From Kitasatospora sp. NBC_00374 (GTDB lineage: Bacteria > Actinomycetota > Actinomycetes > Streptomycetales > Streptomycetaceae): a DNA stretch of 64,000 nt. Shown here one piece after another: positions 15,371 to 24,073 of the stretch; within the stretch, counting starts at the first letter, position 1, and each line of letters opens with the position of its first letter. The stretch spans positions 1,612,001 through 1,676,000 of the forward strand of contig NZ_CP107964.1 in NCBI RefSeq assembly GCF_041434935.1, written 5' to 3'. The translations under genes and the position numbers were made by a program. The notes beneath the pieces were generated by a model that saw only the letters and a program-made list of their open reading frames with translations, did not search any database and had not been told where the DNA came from.

Positions 15371-17694
15371 CCGACCTGCGGGCTCCCGCCGCTCCGGTGG
15401 AACGGCGGGAGGTGACGGTACGCGGCGTCGTCCAGGGCGTCGGCTTCCGCCCGTTCGTCCACGGGCTGGCCGTCGGGCTGGGACTCGCCGGGCACGTCAC
15501 CAACACCGGGGAGGGCGTGCTCGCCGAGGTCGAGGGCGCCGCCGGGGCCCTCGACGAGTTCTGCGCACGGATCGGCCGGGACGCGCCCCCGCTCGCCGAG
15601 GTCGAGTCCGTGTCGCACCGGCCGGCCACCGCCACCGGGCGGGCCGGATTCCGGATCCTCGCCTCGGTGCCCGGCGGCCCGCAGCGCACCCTCGTCCCCC
15701 CGGACGTGGCCACCTGCGACGCCTGCCTCGCCGAGTTGGCCGACCCGGGCGACCGGCGCCACCGGCACCCCTTCATCAGCTGCACCCACTGCGGGCCCCG
15801 GTTCACCATCGTCACCGCCCTGCCGTACGACCGGGCCACCACCACCATGGCCCGCTTCCCGATGTGCGACGCCTGCCGCGCCGAGTACACCGACCCGGGC
15901 GACCGGCGCTTCCACGCCCAGCCGATCGCCTGCCACGACTGCGGGCCGACCCTGCGGCTGTCCGGCGCCGCCGAGGCGAGCGGCGGGCTGGCCGTGGACG
16001 CCGCCCGGACGCTGCTCGCCGCCGGCGCGATCGTGGCGGTCAAGGGGATCGGCGGCTACCACCTGGCCTGCAACGCCGCCGACGCCGCCGCCGTCGAACT
16101 GCTCCGCCGACGCAAGGGGCGCGCCGACAAGCCCTTCGCGCTGATGGCCCGATCGACCGCCGAGCTCGAACCGCTGGTGCACGCCGGGCCCGCCGAACTC
16201 GCCCTGCTCACCGGGCGGGAGCGGCCGATCGTCCTGCTCAGACGGCGCCCCGGAGCCCCCGGCGTCGCCGCCGCCGTCGCACCCCGCAGCCCCGACCTCG
16301 GCGTGATGCTGCCCTACACCCCCCTGCACCACCTGCTGCTGGGCCTGCCCGGCGACCCCGCCGGCCCCGGGCTGCTCGTGCTGACCAGCGGCAACCTGTC
16401 CGGCGAGTCGATCGTCACGGACGACTGCGAGGCCAGGGAACGGCTCGCGCCGCTCGCCGACGCCTGGCTGACGCACGACCGGCCGATCCAGGTGCCCTGC
16501 GACGACTCCGTGGTCCGGGTCTGCGACGGCGAGCCGCTGCTGCTGCGCCGCTCCCGCGGGTACGTGCCCCGGCCGCTCACCCTGCCGGCCCCCGTGCCGC
16601 CGACCCTGGCCGTCGGCGGGGACCTCAAGAACACCTGCTGCCTGGGCGAGGGCGACCGGGCCTGGCTGTCCGCCCACATCGGCGACATGGACGACCTCTC
16701 CACCCTGCGCGCCTTCGACCGGGCCGAGCGCCACCTGGAGGCCGTCACCGGCGTGCGGCCCGAACTGCTCGCCGCCGACCGCCACCCCGGCTACCGGTCG
16801 GGCGGCTGGGCCCGCCGGTCGGCCGCCGGCCGCCCGGTGGAACAGGTGCAGCACCACCACGCGCACATCGCCTCCGCCATGGCCGAACACCGCCTGGACG
16901 CGCGGGCCCGGGTGATCGGGGTGGCCTTCGACGGCACCGGCTACGGCGAGGACGGCGCCGTCTGGGGCGGCGAGGTGCTGCTGGCCGGGTATGCCGGCTT
17001 CGAGCGCTTCGGGCGGCTCGGCTACGTCCCGCTGCCGGGCGGCGACGCGGCGGTGCGCCGCCCGTACCGGACCGCGCTCGCCCAGCTCTGGGCCGCAGGC
17101 CTGCCGTGGACCCCTGGGCTGCCCTGCGTCCGGGCCTGCCCCGACGACGAACTCGGCGCTCTGAAAGTGCAGTTGACGCGCAACCTGAACTGTGTGGCGA
17201 GCTCCGGGATGGGCCGGCTGTTCGACGCCGTGTCCGCGCTCGCCGGGATCTGCCAGGTGGCCGGGTACGAGGCCCAGGCCGCCGTCGAGCTGGAGGCGGC
17301 GGCGCTCGCCGCACCGGCCGGCGGGAGCTACCGGTTCGGTCTGCGGCCGGGCGCCGGCGGGGTCGACGGGGAGCTGGTCGCCGAACCCGGGCCGGTGATC
17401 GCCGCCGTGACCGCCGACGTCCTCGGCGGGACGCCGCCGGGCGTCGTCGCGGCCCGCTTCCACGCCGGTGTGGCCGACCTGGTGCTGCGGCTGAGCGAGG
17501 CCGCCCGGGACCGCCACGGGCTGGGGACGGTGGCGCTGACCGGCGGGGTGTTCGCCAACACGCTGCTGTCCACCACCTGCGCCGGCGGGCTGCGGGCGGC
17601 CGGGTTCGAGGTGCTGCGCCACCGGCTGGTCCCGCCCAACGACGGCGGGCTGGCACTCGGCCAGCTGGTGGTGGCGGCGGCCCGCACGCGGTGA
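15367..17694 (+). CDS. hypF: HypF carbamoyltransferase
   Basis: A 775-residue enzyme that converts carbamoyl phosphate into a thiocarbamate on HypE, the source of the cyanide ligands of the NiFe centre. Domains in order: acylphosphatase (1-95, VRGVVQGVGFRPFVHGLA), two zinc fingers (CDACLAELADPGDRR..CTHCGPRF near 118-150 and CDACRAEYTDPGDRR..CHDCGP near 168-195), a YrdC-like domain (about 210-390), and a Kae1-like C-terminal domain with the metal-site motif VQHHHAHIASAMAEH near 495. The length is normal. The GTG start overlaps the hypB stop. Confidence 0.95.
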   Translation: MTDLRAPAAPVERREVTVRGVVQGVGFRPFVHGLAVGLGLAGHVTNTGEGVLAEVEGAAGALDEFCARIGRDAPPLAEVESVSHRPATATGRAGFRILASVPGGPQRTLVPPDVATCDACLAELADPGDRRHRHPFISCTHCGPRFTIVTALPYDRATTTMARFPMCDACRAEYTDPGDRRFHAQPIACHDCGPTLRLSGAAEASGGLAVDAARTLLAAGAIVAVKGIGGYHLACNAADAAAVELLRRRKGRADKPFALMARSTAELEPLVHAGPAELALLTGRERPIVLLRRRPGAPGVAAAVAPRSPDLGVMLPYTPLHHLLLGLPGDPAGPGLLVLTSGNLSGESIVTDDCEARERLAPLADAWLTHDRPIQVPCDDSVVRVCDGEPLLLRRSRGYVPRPLTLPAPVPPTLAVGGDLKNTCCLGEGDRAWLSAHIGDMDDLSTLRAFDRAERHLEAVTGVRPELLAADRHPGYRSGGWARRSAAGRPVEQVQHHHAHIASAMAEHRLDARARVIGVAFDGTGYGEDGAVWGGEVLLAGYAGFERFGRLGYVPLPGGDAAVRRPYRTALAQLWAAGLPWTPGLPCVRACPDDELGALKVQLTRNLNCVASSGMGRLFDAVSALAGICQVAGYEAQAAVELEAAALAAPAGGSYRFGLRPGAGGVDGELVAEPGPVIAAVTADVLGGTPPGVVAARFHAGVADLVLRLSEAARDRHGLGTVALTGGVFANTLLSTTCAGGLRAAGFEVLRHRLVPPNDGGLALGQLVVAAARTR

Positions 17695-17745
17695 CCGTGA
17701 CCGCACGGCGCGACCGCGACCGTACGAAGAGGCGAGGAGAGACTC

Positions 17746-18036
17746 ATGTGCCTGGCGGTGCCCGGCAAGGTGTTGGAGATCGAGGAACGCGACGGTACCC
17801 GGATGGCGGTGGTCGACTTCGGCGGCGTGGTCAAGGACGTCTGCCTGGAGTACCTGCCGGACCTGGAGGTCGGCGAGTACGCCATCGTCCACGTCGGTTT
17901 CGCCCTGCAGCGCCTCGACGAGGAGTCGGCGCTGCGGACCCTGGAGCTGTTCGCCGAGATCGGCGCGCTCCAGGAGGAGTTCGGTGACCCATGGGCGCTG
18001 GCCGCCGAGGCGGCCGGCGGGGAGGAGCAGCGGTGA
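17746..18036 (+). CDS. hypC: HypC/HupF chaperone
   Basis: A 96-residue chaperone that carries the Fe(CN)2CO unit with HypD and holds the large-subunit precursor. The essential Cys2 is in the opening [12 protein letters not shown]. The rest is the small OB-fold ([37 protein letters not shown]) and a C-terminal helix. The ATG has GAGGAGAGA upstream. It follows hypF by 51 bp and overlaps hypD by 4 bp. Confidence 0.95.
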   Translation: MCLAVPGKVLEIEERDGTRMAVVDFGGVVKDVCLEYLPDLEVGEYAIVHVGFALQRLDEESALRTLELFAEIGALQEEFGDPWALAAEAAGGEEQR

Positions 18037-19166
18037 AGTATCTGGAGGAGTTCCAGGACCCCGAGCTGGCACGGCGACTGCTGGCCGACATCCGGGCCAC
18101 GGTGACCCGCCCGTGGGCGCTGATGGAGGTCTGCGGCGGGCAGACGCACAGCATCATCCGGCACGGGCTCGACCAACTGCTGCCGGAGGAGATCGAGTTG
18201 ATCCACGGGCCGGGCTGCCCGGTCTGTGTCACCCCGCTGGAGGTGATCGACAAGGCACTGGAGATCGCCGCCCGGCCCGGGGTGATCTTCTGCTCCTTCG
18301 GGGACATGCTGCGGGTGCCGGGCAGCGACCGCGACCTGTTCCAGGTGAAGAGCGCCGGCGGCGACGTCCGGGTGGTGTACTCGCCGCTGGACGCGCTGCG
18401 GATCGCCCAGGAGAACCCGGCGCGGGAGGTGGTGTTCTTCGGCATCGGCTTCGAGACCACCGCTCCCCCGAACGCGATGACCGTCTACCAGGCGCGCCGG
18501 CTCGGGATCCGCAACTTCAGCCTGCTGGTCTCGCACGTCCGGGTACCGCCCGCGATCACCGCGCTGATGGAGTCGCCGACCTGCCGGGTCCAGGCCTTCC
18601 TGGCCGCGGGCCACGTCTGCTCGGTGATGGGCACCGAGGAGTACCCGGAGCTGGCCGAGCGGTACCGGGTGCCGATCGTGGTCACCGGATTCGAGCCGCT
18701 GGACATCCTGGAGGGCGTCCGGCGGGCCGTGCGGCAGCTGGAACGCGGCGAGGCCACGGTCGAGAACGCCTACCGCCGGGCCGTGCGGGACGAGGGCAAC
18801 CCGGCCGCGCGGGCGATGATCGAGGACGTCTTCGAGGTCACCGACCGGGCCTGGCGCGGGATCGGGGTGATTCCCGGCAGCGGCTGGCGACTCGCCGAGA
18901 AGTACCGGGAGTTCGACGCCGAGCAGCGTTTCTCGGTGAGCGGGATCACCACCGTCGAGCCGGCCGAGTGCCGCAGCGGCGAGGTCCTCCAGGGGCTGCT
19001 GAAGCCGCACGAGTGCGCCGCCTTCGGCACCGTGTGCACCCCGCGCACCCCGCTCGGCGCGACCATGGTCTCCAGCGAGGGCGCCTGCGCCGCGTACTAC
19101 CTGTACCGCCGCCTCGGCACCACGAGCACCACGGGCACCACTCGGGAGGCGAGCCGCGTTGGCTGA
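18033..19166 (+). CDS. hypD: HypD, Fe(CN)2CO scaffold protein
   Basis: A 377-residue iron-sulfur protein that, with HypC, is the scaffold for building Fe(CN)2CO. The family motifs are all present: [13 protein letters not shown] (near 32), [10 protein letters not shown] (near 58), GFETTAPP (near 140), GHVCSVMG, and the C-terminal Cys cluster with [15 protein letters not shown] and [10 protein letters not shown]. The GTG start at 18033 overlaps the hypC stop. The gene ends 8 bases inside hypE. Confidence 0.95.
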   Translation: MKYLEEFQDPELARRLLADIRATVTRPWALMEVCGGQTHSIIRHGLDQLLPEEIELIHGPGCPVCVTPLEVIDKALEIAARPGVIFCSFGDMLRVPGSDRDLFQVKSAGGDVRVVYSPLDALRIAQENPAREVVFFGIGFETTAPPNAMTVYQARRLGIRNFSLLVSHVRVPPAITALMESPTCRVQAFLAAGHVCSVMGTEEYPELAERYRVPIVVTGFEPLDILEGVRRAVRQLERGEATVENAYRRAVRDEGNPAARAMIEDVFEVTDRAWRGIGVIPGSGWRLAEKYREFDAEQRFSVSGITTVEPAECRSGEVLQGLLKPHECAAFGTVCTPRTPLGATMVSSEGACAAYYLYRRLGTTSTTGTTREASRVG

Positions 19167-20244
19167 CCTGATCAGTGTCGAAAGCACCACGGCGGCACCG
19201 GACTTCGACGGTTGGAGCTGCCCGCTCCCGCTGCGCGACCAGCCACGGATCGTGCTCGGGCACGGCGGCGGCGGGGTGCTCTCCGCCGAGCTGGTGAAGC
19301 ACATCTTCGCTCCGGCGTACGGCGGTTCGGTGCTCGCCGAGATGGGAGACGCGGCGACGGTGACCCTCGGTGGCACCCGACTCGCCTTCTCCACCGACTC
19401 GTTCGTCGTCCGGCCGCTGTTCTTCCCCGGCGGGAGCATCGGGGACCTGGCGGTCAACGGGACGGTCAACGACCTCGCCATGTCGGGCGCCCGGGCGGCG
19501 TACCTGTCCTGCGGGTTCATCCTGGAGGAGGGTGTGGAGACCTCGGTGGTGGCGCGGGTCGCACAGGCGATCGGGGACGCCGCCCGGGCCGCCGGGGTCG
19601 AGATCGCCACCGGCGACACCAAGGTCGTCGAGGCCGGCCACGGCGACGGCGTCTACCTCAACACCGCCGGCATCGGGCTGATCCCGGCCGGGGTCGACAT
19701 CCGGCCGCAGCGCGCGCGGCCCGGCGACGTGGTGATCGTCAGCGGGGACATCGGTGTGCACGGCGTCGCCGTGATGAGTGTCCGCGAAGGCCTGGAGTTC
19801 GGGGTGGACATCCGCAGCGACTGCGCCGCGCTCGGCGGCCTGGTGCAGGCCATGCTGGACGTCACCCCCGATCTGCACGTGCTGCGCGACCCCACCCGGG
19901 GCGGGCTGGCGGCGGCACTCAACGAGATCGCCTCCGCGGCCGGCGTCGGGGTGGTCGTCCAGGAGCGCAGCATCCCGGTGCCGGCTCCGGTGGCCAACGC
20001 CTGCGCCATCCTGGGGCTCGACCCGCTGTACGTCGCCAACGAGGGCAAGTTGGTGGCCTTCGTGCCGCGGGAGAGCGCCGAGCAGGTGCTGGCGGCGATG
20101 CGTGCCCACCCGCTCGGCGCGGGCGCGGCCGTCGTCGGCGAGTGCGTGGACGAGCACCACGGGATGGTGGTCGCCCGCACCGGTCTGGGCGGTACCCGGG
20201 TGGTCGACCTGCCGATCGGGGAGCAACTGCCCCGAATCTGCTGA
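19159..20244 (+). CDS. hypE: HypE, ATP-dependent dehydratase producing the thiocyanate
   Basis: A 361-residue PurM-like enzyme that dehydrates the carbamoyl group on its own C-terminal cysteine to the cyanide donor. The protein ends in PRIC, the invariant C-terminal Cys. The ATP-binding segments are visible in [43 protein letters not shown] and [15 protein letters not shown]. The TTG start overlaps hypD by 8 bases and has GGGAGGCGAG upstream. Last gene of the hyp operon. Confidence 0.95.
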   Translation: MADLISVESTTAAPDFDGWSCPLPLRDQPRIVLGHGGGGVLSAELVKHIFAPAYGGSVLAEMGDAATVTLGGTRLAFSTDSFVVRPLFFPGGSIGDLAVNGTVNDLAMSGARAAYLSCGFILEEGVETSVVARVAQAIGDAARAAGVEIATGDTKVVEAGHGDGVYLNTAGIGLIPAGVDIRPQRARPGDVVIVSGDIGVHGVAVMSVREGLEFGVDIRSDCAALGGLVQAMLDVTPDLHVLRDPTRGGLAAALNEIASAAGVGVVVQERSIPVPAPVANACAILGLDPLYVANEGKLVAFVPRESAEQVLAAMRAHPLGAGAAVVGECVDEHHGMVVARTGLGGTRVVDLPIGEQLPRIC

Positions 20245-20258
20245 GAGTTCTCCGTGCC

Positions 20259-20306
20259 CGGACGGCTCCGGCCCGCTCGCGCGAGTGAGCGGGCCGGAGC
20301 CGTCCG
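20259..20306 (+). terminator. Hairpin terminator after hypE
   Basis: A perfect 20-bp inverted repeat (arms 20259-20278 and 20287-20306) with an 8-nt loop, starting 15 bp after the hypE stop. It is the most stable hairpin noticed in the window and a clear operon end. Confidence 0.85.
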
Positions 20307-20353
20307 CCGGGTCGGGTCCTCCGTCGGGTCGGGTCCGCGGATCAGGCGGCGGA

Positions 20354-20653
20354 TCAGCGCGGCGGGGACGGTCGGGTCAGGGCCTGCGCCGTCCGCTCGG
20401 CGGCGGCGCGCATCCACCGGGCCGGCGAACGGCGGGCCACCGCGTTCGACAACTCCCCTCCCCCGTACGACAGTCGGCGCCATCTGGCATCGGTGAGGCG
20501 CAGGCCGAGCGCGCTCAGCAGCCCGGCGCCGCCGTCGGTGGAGGCCGAGTCGCCCAGGCCCAGCAGGAGGCGGTGGGCGCCGTGGTCGAGGGCGGCCGCG
20601 ACGACCTCGCCGGTGCCCCGGGTGGTGGCCGTGAGCGGTGCGGGGTGCCGCAT
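20354..20653 (-). pseudogene. Glycerate kinase fragment
   Basis: About 55 residues of a GlxK-type glycerate kinase are recognisable on this strand: an ATTRGTGEVVAAALDHGAH segment followed by LLLGLGDSASTDGGAGLL and SALGLRLTDA, the conserved substrate-loop region of the family (normally GLGGSATTDGG). Full enzymes are about 370-400 residues; nothing else of the gene is present, and the residues after about 20485 are degraded and Arg-rich before a stop at 20354. It lies head-to-head with another broken gene. I infer a decayed remnant. Confidence 0.6.
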
Positions 20654-20677
20654 CAGCGGGAGGCCGCCGGTGCTGGC

Positions 20678-20911
20678 AACCGGTACCTGGTGCTCGGCCT
20701 CGGCGCGGGGCAGGCCGCCGACCTCGCGGTGCCGCCCGACCGGGGCGATCTGATCGCCTACGGGCCGCTGCTGTCCGATGACGGCGCCGCCTGACTGGGC
20801 CCGGCGGTGTTGGTCCGGGCGCCGGACTCGGAGACCGCAGGCGCCATACTGACCCCCGACCGGTACGCCGACATCGAGGTGCACAACTGGCAGTTCGGCG
20901 GGCGCCCGTGA
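20678..20911 (+). pseudogene. YCII-domain protein with in-frame stop and lost start
   Basis: Two halves of one small YCII-like protein sit in the same frame: RYLVLGLGAGQAAD through DLIAYGPLLSDDGAA, a TGA at 20792-20794, then LGPAVLVRAPDSETAGAIL and DRYADIEVHNWQFGGRP with its own stop at 20909-20911. The TGA stands where related proteins, as I recall them, have Trp (TGG to TGA would be a single change). There is no start codon at the expected place (about 20675), where the frame runs into the glycerate kinase remnant. Loss of the start plus a nonsense codon argues for a pseudogene rather than recoding. Confidence 0.55.
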
Positions 20912-21141
20912 CGACCGAGGACCACGGGCGCATCGGTCTGACGCACGCCGCTGAACCTGCGGCTCAGCGGCTGGACGCCCCATCCGGCCCGCTCGCGGAG
21001 TACGGCACCGCACTGCACGGGCTCGGCATGCTACGGGTGTTCCAGTCGACGATGGCGGCGGAGCGGGCCCGGGGACTTCGAGTGTGGCTGGGAATGCCGG
21101 TGGGCGGCGTACGCCGATGTGGTGTCGGGGTACGCCGTCCT

Positions 21142-21184
21142 GGGGTGGGGCGGGGTGGGGCGGGGCAGGGTGGGGTGGGTGGTG
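21142..21184 (+). repeat. G-run tract at the 3' end of the ABC operon
   Basis: Seven runs of three to four guanines separated by one- or two-base spacers lie immediately before the permease stop codon (read on the opposite strand). The pattern satisfies the usual G-quadruplex rule on the + strand and gives a C-rich stretch in the leftward transcript. The rest of 20912-21185 holds no gene I can support. Confidence 0.6.
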
Positions 21185-21185
21185 G

Positions 21186-21977
21186 TTACTTCGGGTCGCG
21201 GTTGAAGGTGGCGGTGGACCAGCGGTAGCCGAGTGCGGTGAGGGCGAGGCACCAGGCGATGGCGAGCCAGCCGTTGTGGCCGATCTCGGTGCCGAGCAGC
21301 AGGCCGCGGAGGGTTTCGATGGCGGGGGTGAACGGCTGGTACTCGGCGATGGGCTGGAACCAGCCGGGCATGGAGTGGATCGGGGTGAAGGCGCTGGACA
21401 GCAGTGGCAGCAGGATCAGCGGCATCGCGTTGTTGCTGGCGGCCTCGGCGTTGGGACTGATCAGGCCCATGCCGACGGCGATCCAGGTGAGGGCCAGGGC
21501 GAACAGCACCAGCAGTCCGAGGGCGGCGAGCCACTCCAGGGCGGTGGCGTGGGTGGAGCGGAAGCCGATGGCCACGGCGACGGCGCCGACGAGGAGCACG
21601 CTGGCGACGGACTGCAGCACGCTGGAGGCGACGTGCCCGACGAGGACCGAGGGGCGGTGGATCGCCATGGTCCGGAAGCGGGCGATGATGCCCTCGGTCA
21701 TGTCGTTGGAGACGGAGACCGCGGTGCCGACGACGGTGCTGCCGATGGTCATCAGCAGCAGGCCCGGGACGACGTAGGCGATGTAGGCGGCGCGGTTCGG
21801 GCTGCCGCCGGCGAGGCCGGCGCTCATCGTGTCGCCGAAGATGTAGACGAAGAGCAGCAGCAGCATGATCGGGGTGAGCAGCAGGTTCAGGGTGAGGGAG
21901 GGGTAGCGCCGGGCGTGCAGGAGGTTGCGGCGCAGCATGGTGGAGGAGTCGCGTGCGGCGAGGGTGAGGGAGCTCAT
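21186..21977 (-). CDS. ABC-2 type exporter permease (DrrB-like)
   Basis: A 263-residue integral membrane protein with about six hydrophobic segments, for example LLLTPIMLLLLFVYIFG, YVVPGLLLMTIGSTVVG, VLLVGAVAVAIGF and LAALGLLVLFALALTWIAV. The conserved ABC-2 loop SNDMTEGIIARFRTMAIHRPS follows the second helix. It resembles DrrB/daunorubicin-type multidrug exporter permeases. The ATG at 21977 overlaps the stop of the ATPase gene by 4 bp, so the two are translationally coupled and should form one transporter. The substrate is unknown. Confidence 0.9.
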   Translation of the reverse strand: MSSLTLAARDSSTMLRRNLLHARRYPSLTLNLLLTPIMLLLLFVYIFGDTMSAGLAGGSPNRAAYIAYVVPGLLLMTIGSTVVGTAVSVSNDMTEGIIARFRTMAIHRPSVLVGHVASSVLQSVASVLLVGAVAVAIGFRSTHATALEWLAALGLLVLFALALTWIAVGMGLISPNAEAASNNAMPLILLPLLSSAFTPIHSMPGWFQPIAEYQPFTPAIETLRGLLLGTEIGHNGWLAIAWCLALTALGYRWSTATFNRDPK

Positions 21978-22951
21978 CGTGCGGCCTCCGTGGGCTGGTC
22001 GGGCTGGTTGGGGATGCGGGGTTGGGGGTCGGTGCCGGCGGTGAGGGCGAAGAAGACGTCGTCGAGGTCGGGGGTGTGGACGGTGAGTTCGTCCGCGTCG
22101 ATGCCGGCCGTGTCCAGTCGGTCGAGGACGGCGCGCAGTTGGCGTTGGCTGCCGTCGTTGGGGATCTGGAGTGTCAGTGCGTCGTCGTCGCGGGTGGCGT
22201 CGTGCAGGGCGAGGGTGGCGTTGCGGTAGGCGGTCGGGTCGGTGAAGCGCAGTCGGACGTGGCCGCCGGGGACGAGGCGTTTGAGTTCGTCGGCGGTGCC
22301 TTCGGCGGCGATCCTGCCGTCGTTGAGGACGGCGATGCGGTCGGCGAGTTCGTCGGCCTCGTCCAGGTACTGGGTGGTGAGCAGGACGGTGACGCCGTCG
22401 GTGACGAGCCCGCGGATGATCTGCCACATGGTGTGCCGGGAGCGGGGGTCGAGGCCGGTGGTCGGCTCGTCGAGGAAGATGATCCGCGGGTCGCCGACCA
22501 GGGTCATCGCGATGTCCAGGCGGCGTTTCATGCCGCCGGAGTAGGTGGAGGCGGGCTTCCTCGCCGCCTCGACCAGGTCGAAGCGTTCCAGCAGCTCGGC
22601 GGTGGTGCGCCGCCCCTCCCGCCTGGACAGGTGGTGCAGGTCCGCCATGAGCAGCATGTTCTCCTCGCCGGTGATCAGCCCGTCGACGGCGGAGAACTGC
22701 CCGGTGACACCGATCGCGGCGCGCACGGCCTGCGGGTCGGTGGCGACGTCGTGGCCCGCGACCCGGGCCTGCCCGCCGTCCGCGGAGATCAGCGTGGACA
22801 GGATCTTCACCGCGGTGGTCTTGCCCGCGCCGTTCGGCCCGAGCAGCGCGAACACCGACCCCGCCGGGATGAACAGATCGACACCGTCGAGAACGGTCTT
22901 GTCGCCATAGGACTTACGAAGACCGTTCGCCGCGATGGCCGGGTTGGTCAT
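21974..22951 (-). CDS. ABC exporter ATP-binding protein (DrrA-like)
   Basis: A 325-residue ATPase. Walker A GPNGAGKTT at 38-46, signature YSGGMKRRLDIA at 137-148, Walker B IIFLDEPTTGLDPRSR at 157-172, and the H-loop region replaced by Gln (LLTTQYLDEADELADR), as is usual in the DrrA group. The C-terminal 80 residues form the DrrA-type extension ending in DLDDVFFALTAG. It sits 13 bp after the DUF4097 gene and overlaps the permease, so the three form an operon. Such pairs export amphiphilic compounds; nothing ties this one to the lipopeptide cluster 7 kb away. Confidence 0.93.
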   Translation of the reverse strand: MTNPAIAANGLRKSYGDKTVLDGVDLFIPAGSVFALLGPNGAGKTTAVKILSTLISADGGQARVAGHDVATDPQAVRAAIGVTGQFSAVDGLITGEENMLLMADLHHLSRREGRRTTAELLERFDLVEAARKPASTYSGGMKRRLDIAMTLVGDPRIIFLDEPTTGLDPRSRHTMWQIIRGLVTDGVTVLLTTQYLDEADELADRIAVLNDGRIAAEGTADELKRLVPGGHVRLRFTDPTAYRNATLALHDATRDDDALTLQIPNDGSQRQLRAVLDRLDTAGIDADELTVHTPDLDDVFFALTAGTDPQPRIPNQPDQPTEAAR

Positions 22952-22964
22952 GATGGGTGCTCCT

Positions 22965-23636
22965 TCAGAGGCTGCGGGCGGTGATGTCGCCCTGGGTGGT
23001 GGTGGCGTGGATGGTGAGGGCGGCGTCGGCGCCGTCGGTGTTCTTGAGCGCGTTGTCGATGCGGCCGTAGGAGGTGCCGGCGTTCAGGGCGGCGGAGACG
23101 CCGCGGGCGGCGCCGATCGAGATGTCGCCGGCCTGGGTGCGCAGTTCGACGGTGCCGCGTGCGGCCTCGGTGATGTGGAGGTCGCCCTGCTGGGTGGTGA
23201 TCTTCGCGGGGCCGCCCAGGCGGCCGACCGCGATGTCGCCGGCGAGGAGGGTGAGGTGGGCGCTCGCGGTCTCGTCGAGCTTGACCGCGCCCCGGGCGGT
23301 GTCGAAGGTGACGTCGCCGAGCCGTCCGACGCCGCGGAGTTCGGCGTCGGCGGCCTTCGCCTCGATCCGGGAGCCGGCGGGCAGTTGGACGGTGACCTCG
23401 ACGGATCCGCAGGCGCCGAGGATCTGGTTCCTCGCCTCCGGGGCGTTGATCCGCAGGACGCCGTCGGCGTACTCGACGGTGGTCTGCTCGGCCGCCTTCA
23501 CGTCGCGGCCCTTCGAGGCGTTCGCGGGCAGGACCTCGACCGTGGTGTCGGTGCGGTCGGCGGCGATGAAGCGGAGGCGGCCGGCGGGGATGTCGAGGAC
23601 GGCGGTGATCGGGGTGGGGGTGGCGAACTTCTGCAT
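22965..23636 (-). CDS. DUF4097 beta-strand-repeat protein
   Basis: A 223-residue protein made of repeated short beta strands with the pattern G-x-[VI]-x-[IVL] (for example AGDIAVGRLGGPAKITTQQGDLH, GTVELRTQAGDISIG), expected to fold as a right-handed beta helix. Family members (DUF4097) are often encoded next to DrrAB-type ABC exporters, as here, but have no agreed function. There is no signal peptide or membrane anchor. The ATG at 23636 has GGAGAGA upstream. It is the first gene of the three-gene operon and lies behind a repeat-rich promoter region. Confidence 0.8.
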   Translation of the reverse strand: MQKFATPTPITAVLDIPAGRLRFIAADRTDTTVEVLPANASKGRDVKAAEQTTVEYADGVLRINAPEARNQILGACGSVEVTVQLPAGSRIEAKAADAELRGVGRLGDVTFDTARGAVKLDETASAHLTLLAGDIAVGRLGGPAKITTQQGDLHITEAARGTVELRTQAGDISIGAARGVSAALNAGTSYGRIDNALKNTDGADAALTIHATTTQGDITARSL

Positions 23637-23674
23637 GGCGTTCTCTCCTGCACTCGTTGTTTCTGACTCCGGGA

Positions 23675-23802
23675 ACGCTACGTTGCGTTCAAGAATCGCG
23701 CAACGAGTTCGTTGCGCACGATCGGCATCAGTGCAGGTAGAAGCCCAAGTTTCGTTGCAACGGATCTGGCTTTAACGCAACGAACGCCTCGCTGTGCGTT
23801 GC
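23675..23802 (-). promoter_or_regulatory. Promoter with a cluster of CGTTGC operator-like repeats
   Basis: On the - strand a promoter fits well: -35 TTGCGC (23698-23703), 17-bp spacer, -10 TAGCGT (23675-23680), about 40 bp before the DUF4097 ATG. Overlapping the -35 is a perfect palindrome at 23698-23717 (9-bp arms gcgcaacga/tcgttgcgc, 2-bp centre). The same CGTTGC half-site recurs at 23681-23687 (in the spacer), 23753-23762 (palindrome cgttgcaacg), 23776-23782 and 23796-23802. Repression by a dimeric (TetR- or MarR-type) regulator is inferred; no regulator gene is present in the flanking kilobases. Confidence 0.6.
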
Positions 23803-23953
23803 ATTGGATTGAGAGTGAACGCTATGCGGCAGGCATCAGGGGAGCGTGAAAGGGGCGGCACGTCGCAGTTCGGCCGGCGGCAGGAGCACGGAGACCGTGC
23901 GGTCGGGTCGCGGGCGCCCAGGTCCGCGCGCCGACGACCCAAGGAAGTTGACG

Positions 23954-24055
23954 ATGCAACAGTTGGAGAGGGTCCGGCCGGCGGCCGTGGGTGCCGGCGA
24001 CGGCTCGAATTCGGCGCGCCTTCCGATCGGGTACCCCCCGGGGGTTTCGACGTGA
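23954..24055 (+). CDS. Possible 33-residue leader ORF
   Basis: A short frame starting MQQLERVRPAAVGAG with AAGGAAG upstream and ending just before the Met-rich membrane protein gene. The CsoR-like palindrome lies inside its 3' end, so if the promoter is at that palindrome this ORF is not on the same transcript. I list it as a low-confidence candidate. The remainder of 23803-23953 shows nothing else. Confidence 0.2.
   Translation: MQQLERVRPAAVGAGDGSNSARLPIGYPPGVST
24030..24047. promoter_or_regulatory. CsoR-like palindrome upstream of the Met-rich protein
   Basis: The sequence ggtaccccccgggggttt has 6-bp arms (accccc/gggggt) around one C, close to the TACCCC...GGGGTA pattern bound by copper-sensing CsoR repressors of actinobacteria. 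It ends 26 bp before the start of a gene whose product has a Met-rich loop typical of copper ligands. Known: CsoR site shape. Inferred: copper-responsive control here. Confidence 0.4.
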
Positions 24056-24073
24056 GCGGACGGGGGTGGCACG

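Noticed and set aside
14956-18072. A 1,038-codon open frame on the - strand across hypB-hypF-hypD
   Set aside because: Antisense shadow of strongly supported hyp genes; composition unlike a real protein.
21186-23636. The ABC exporter operon as the exporter of the lipopeptide
   Set aside because: It is separated from the cluster by more than 6 kb of unrelated genes and has its own operator-rich promoter; the MFS gene inside the operon is the better candidate.
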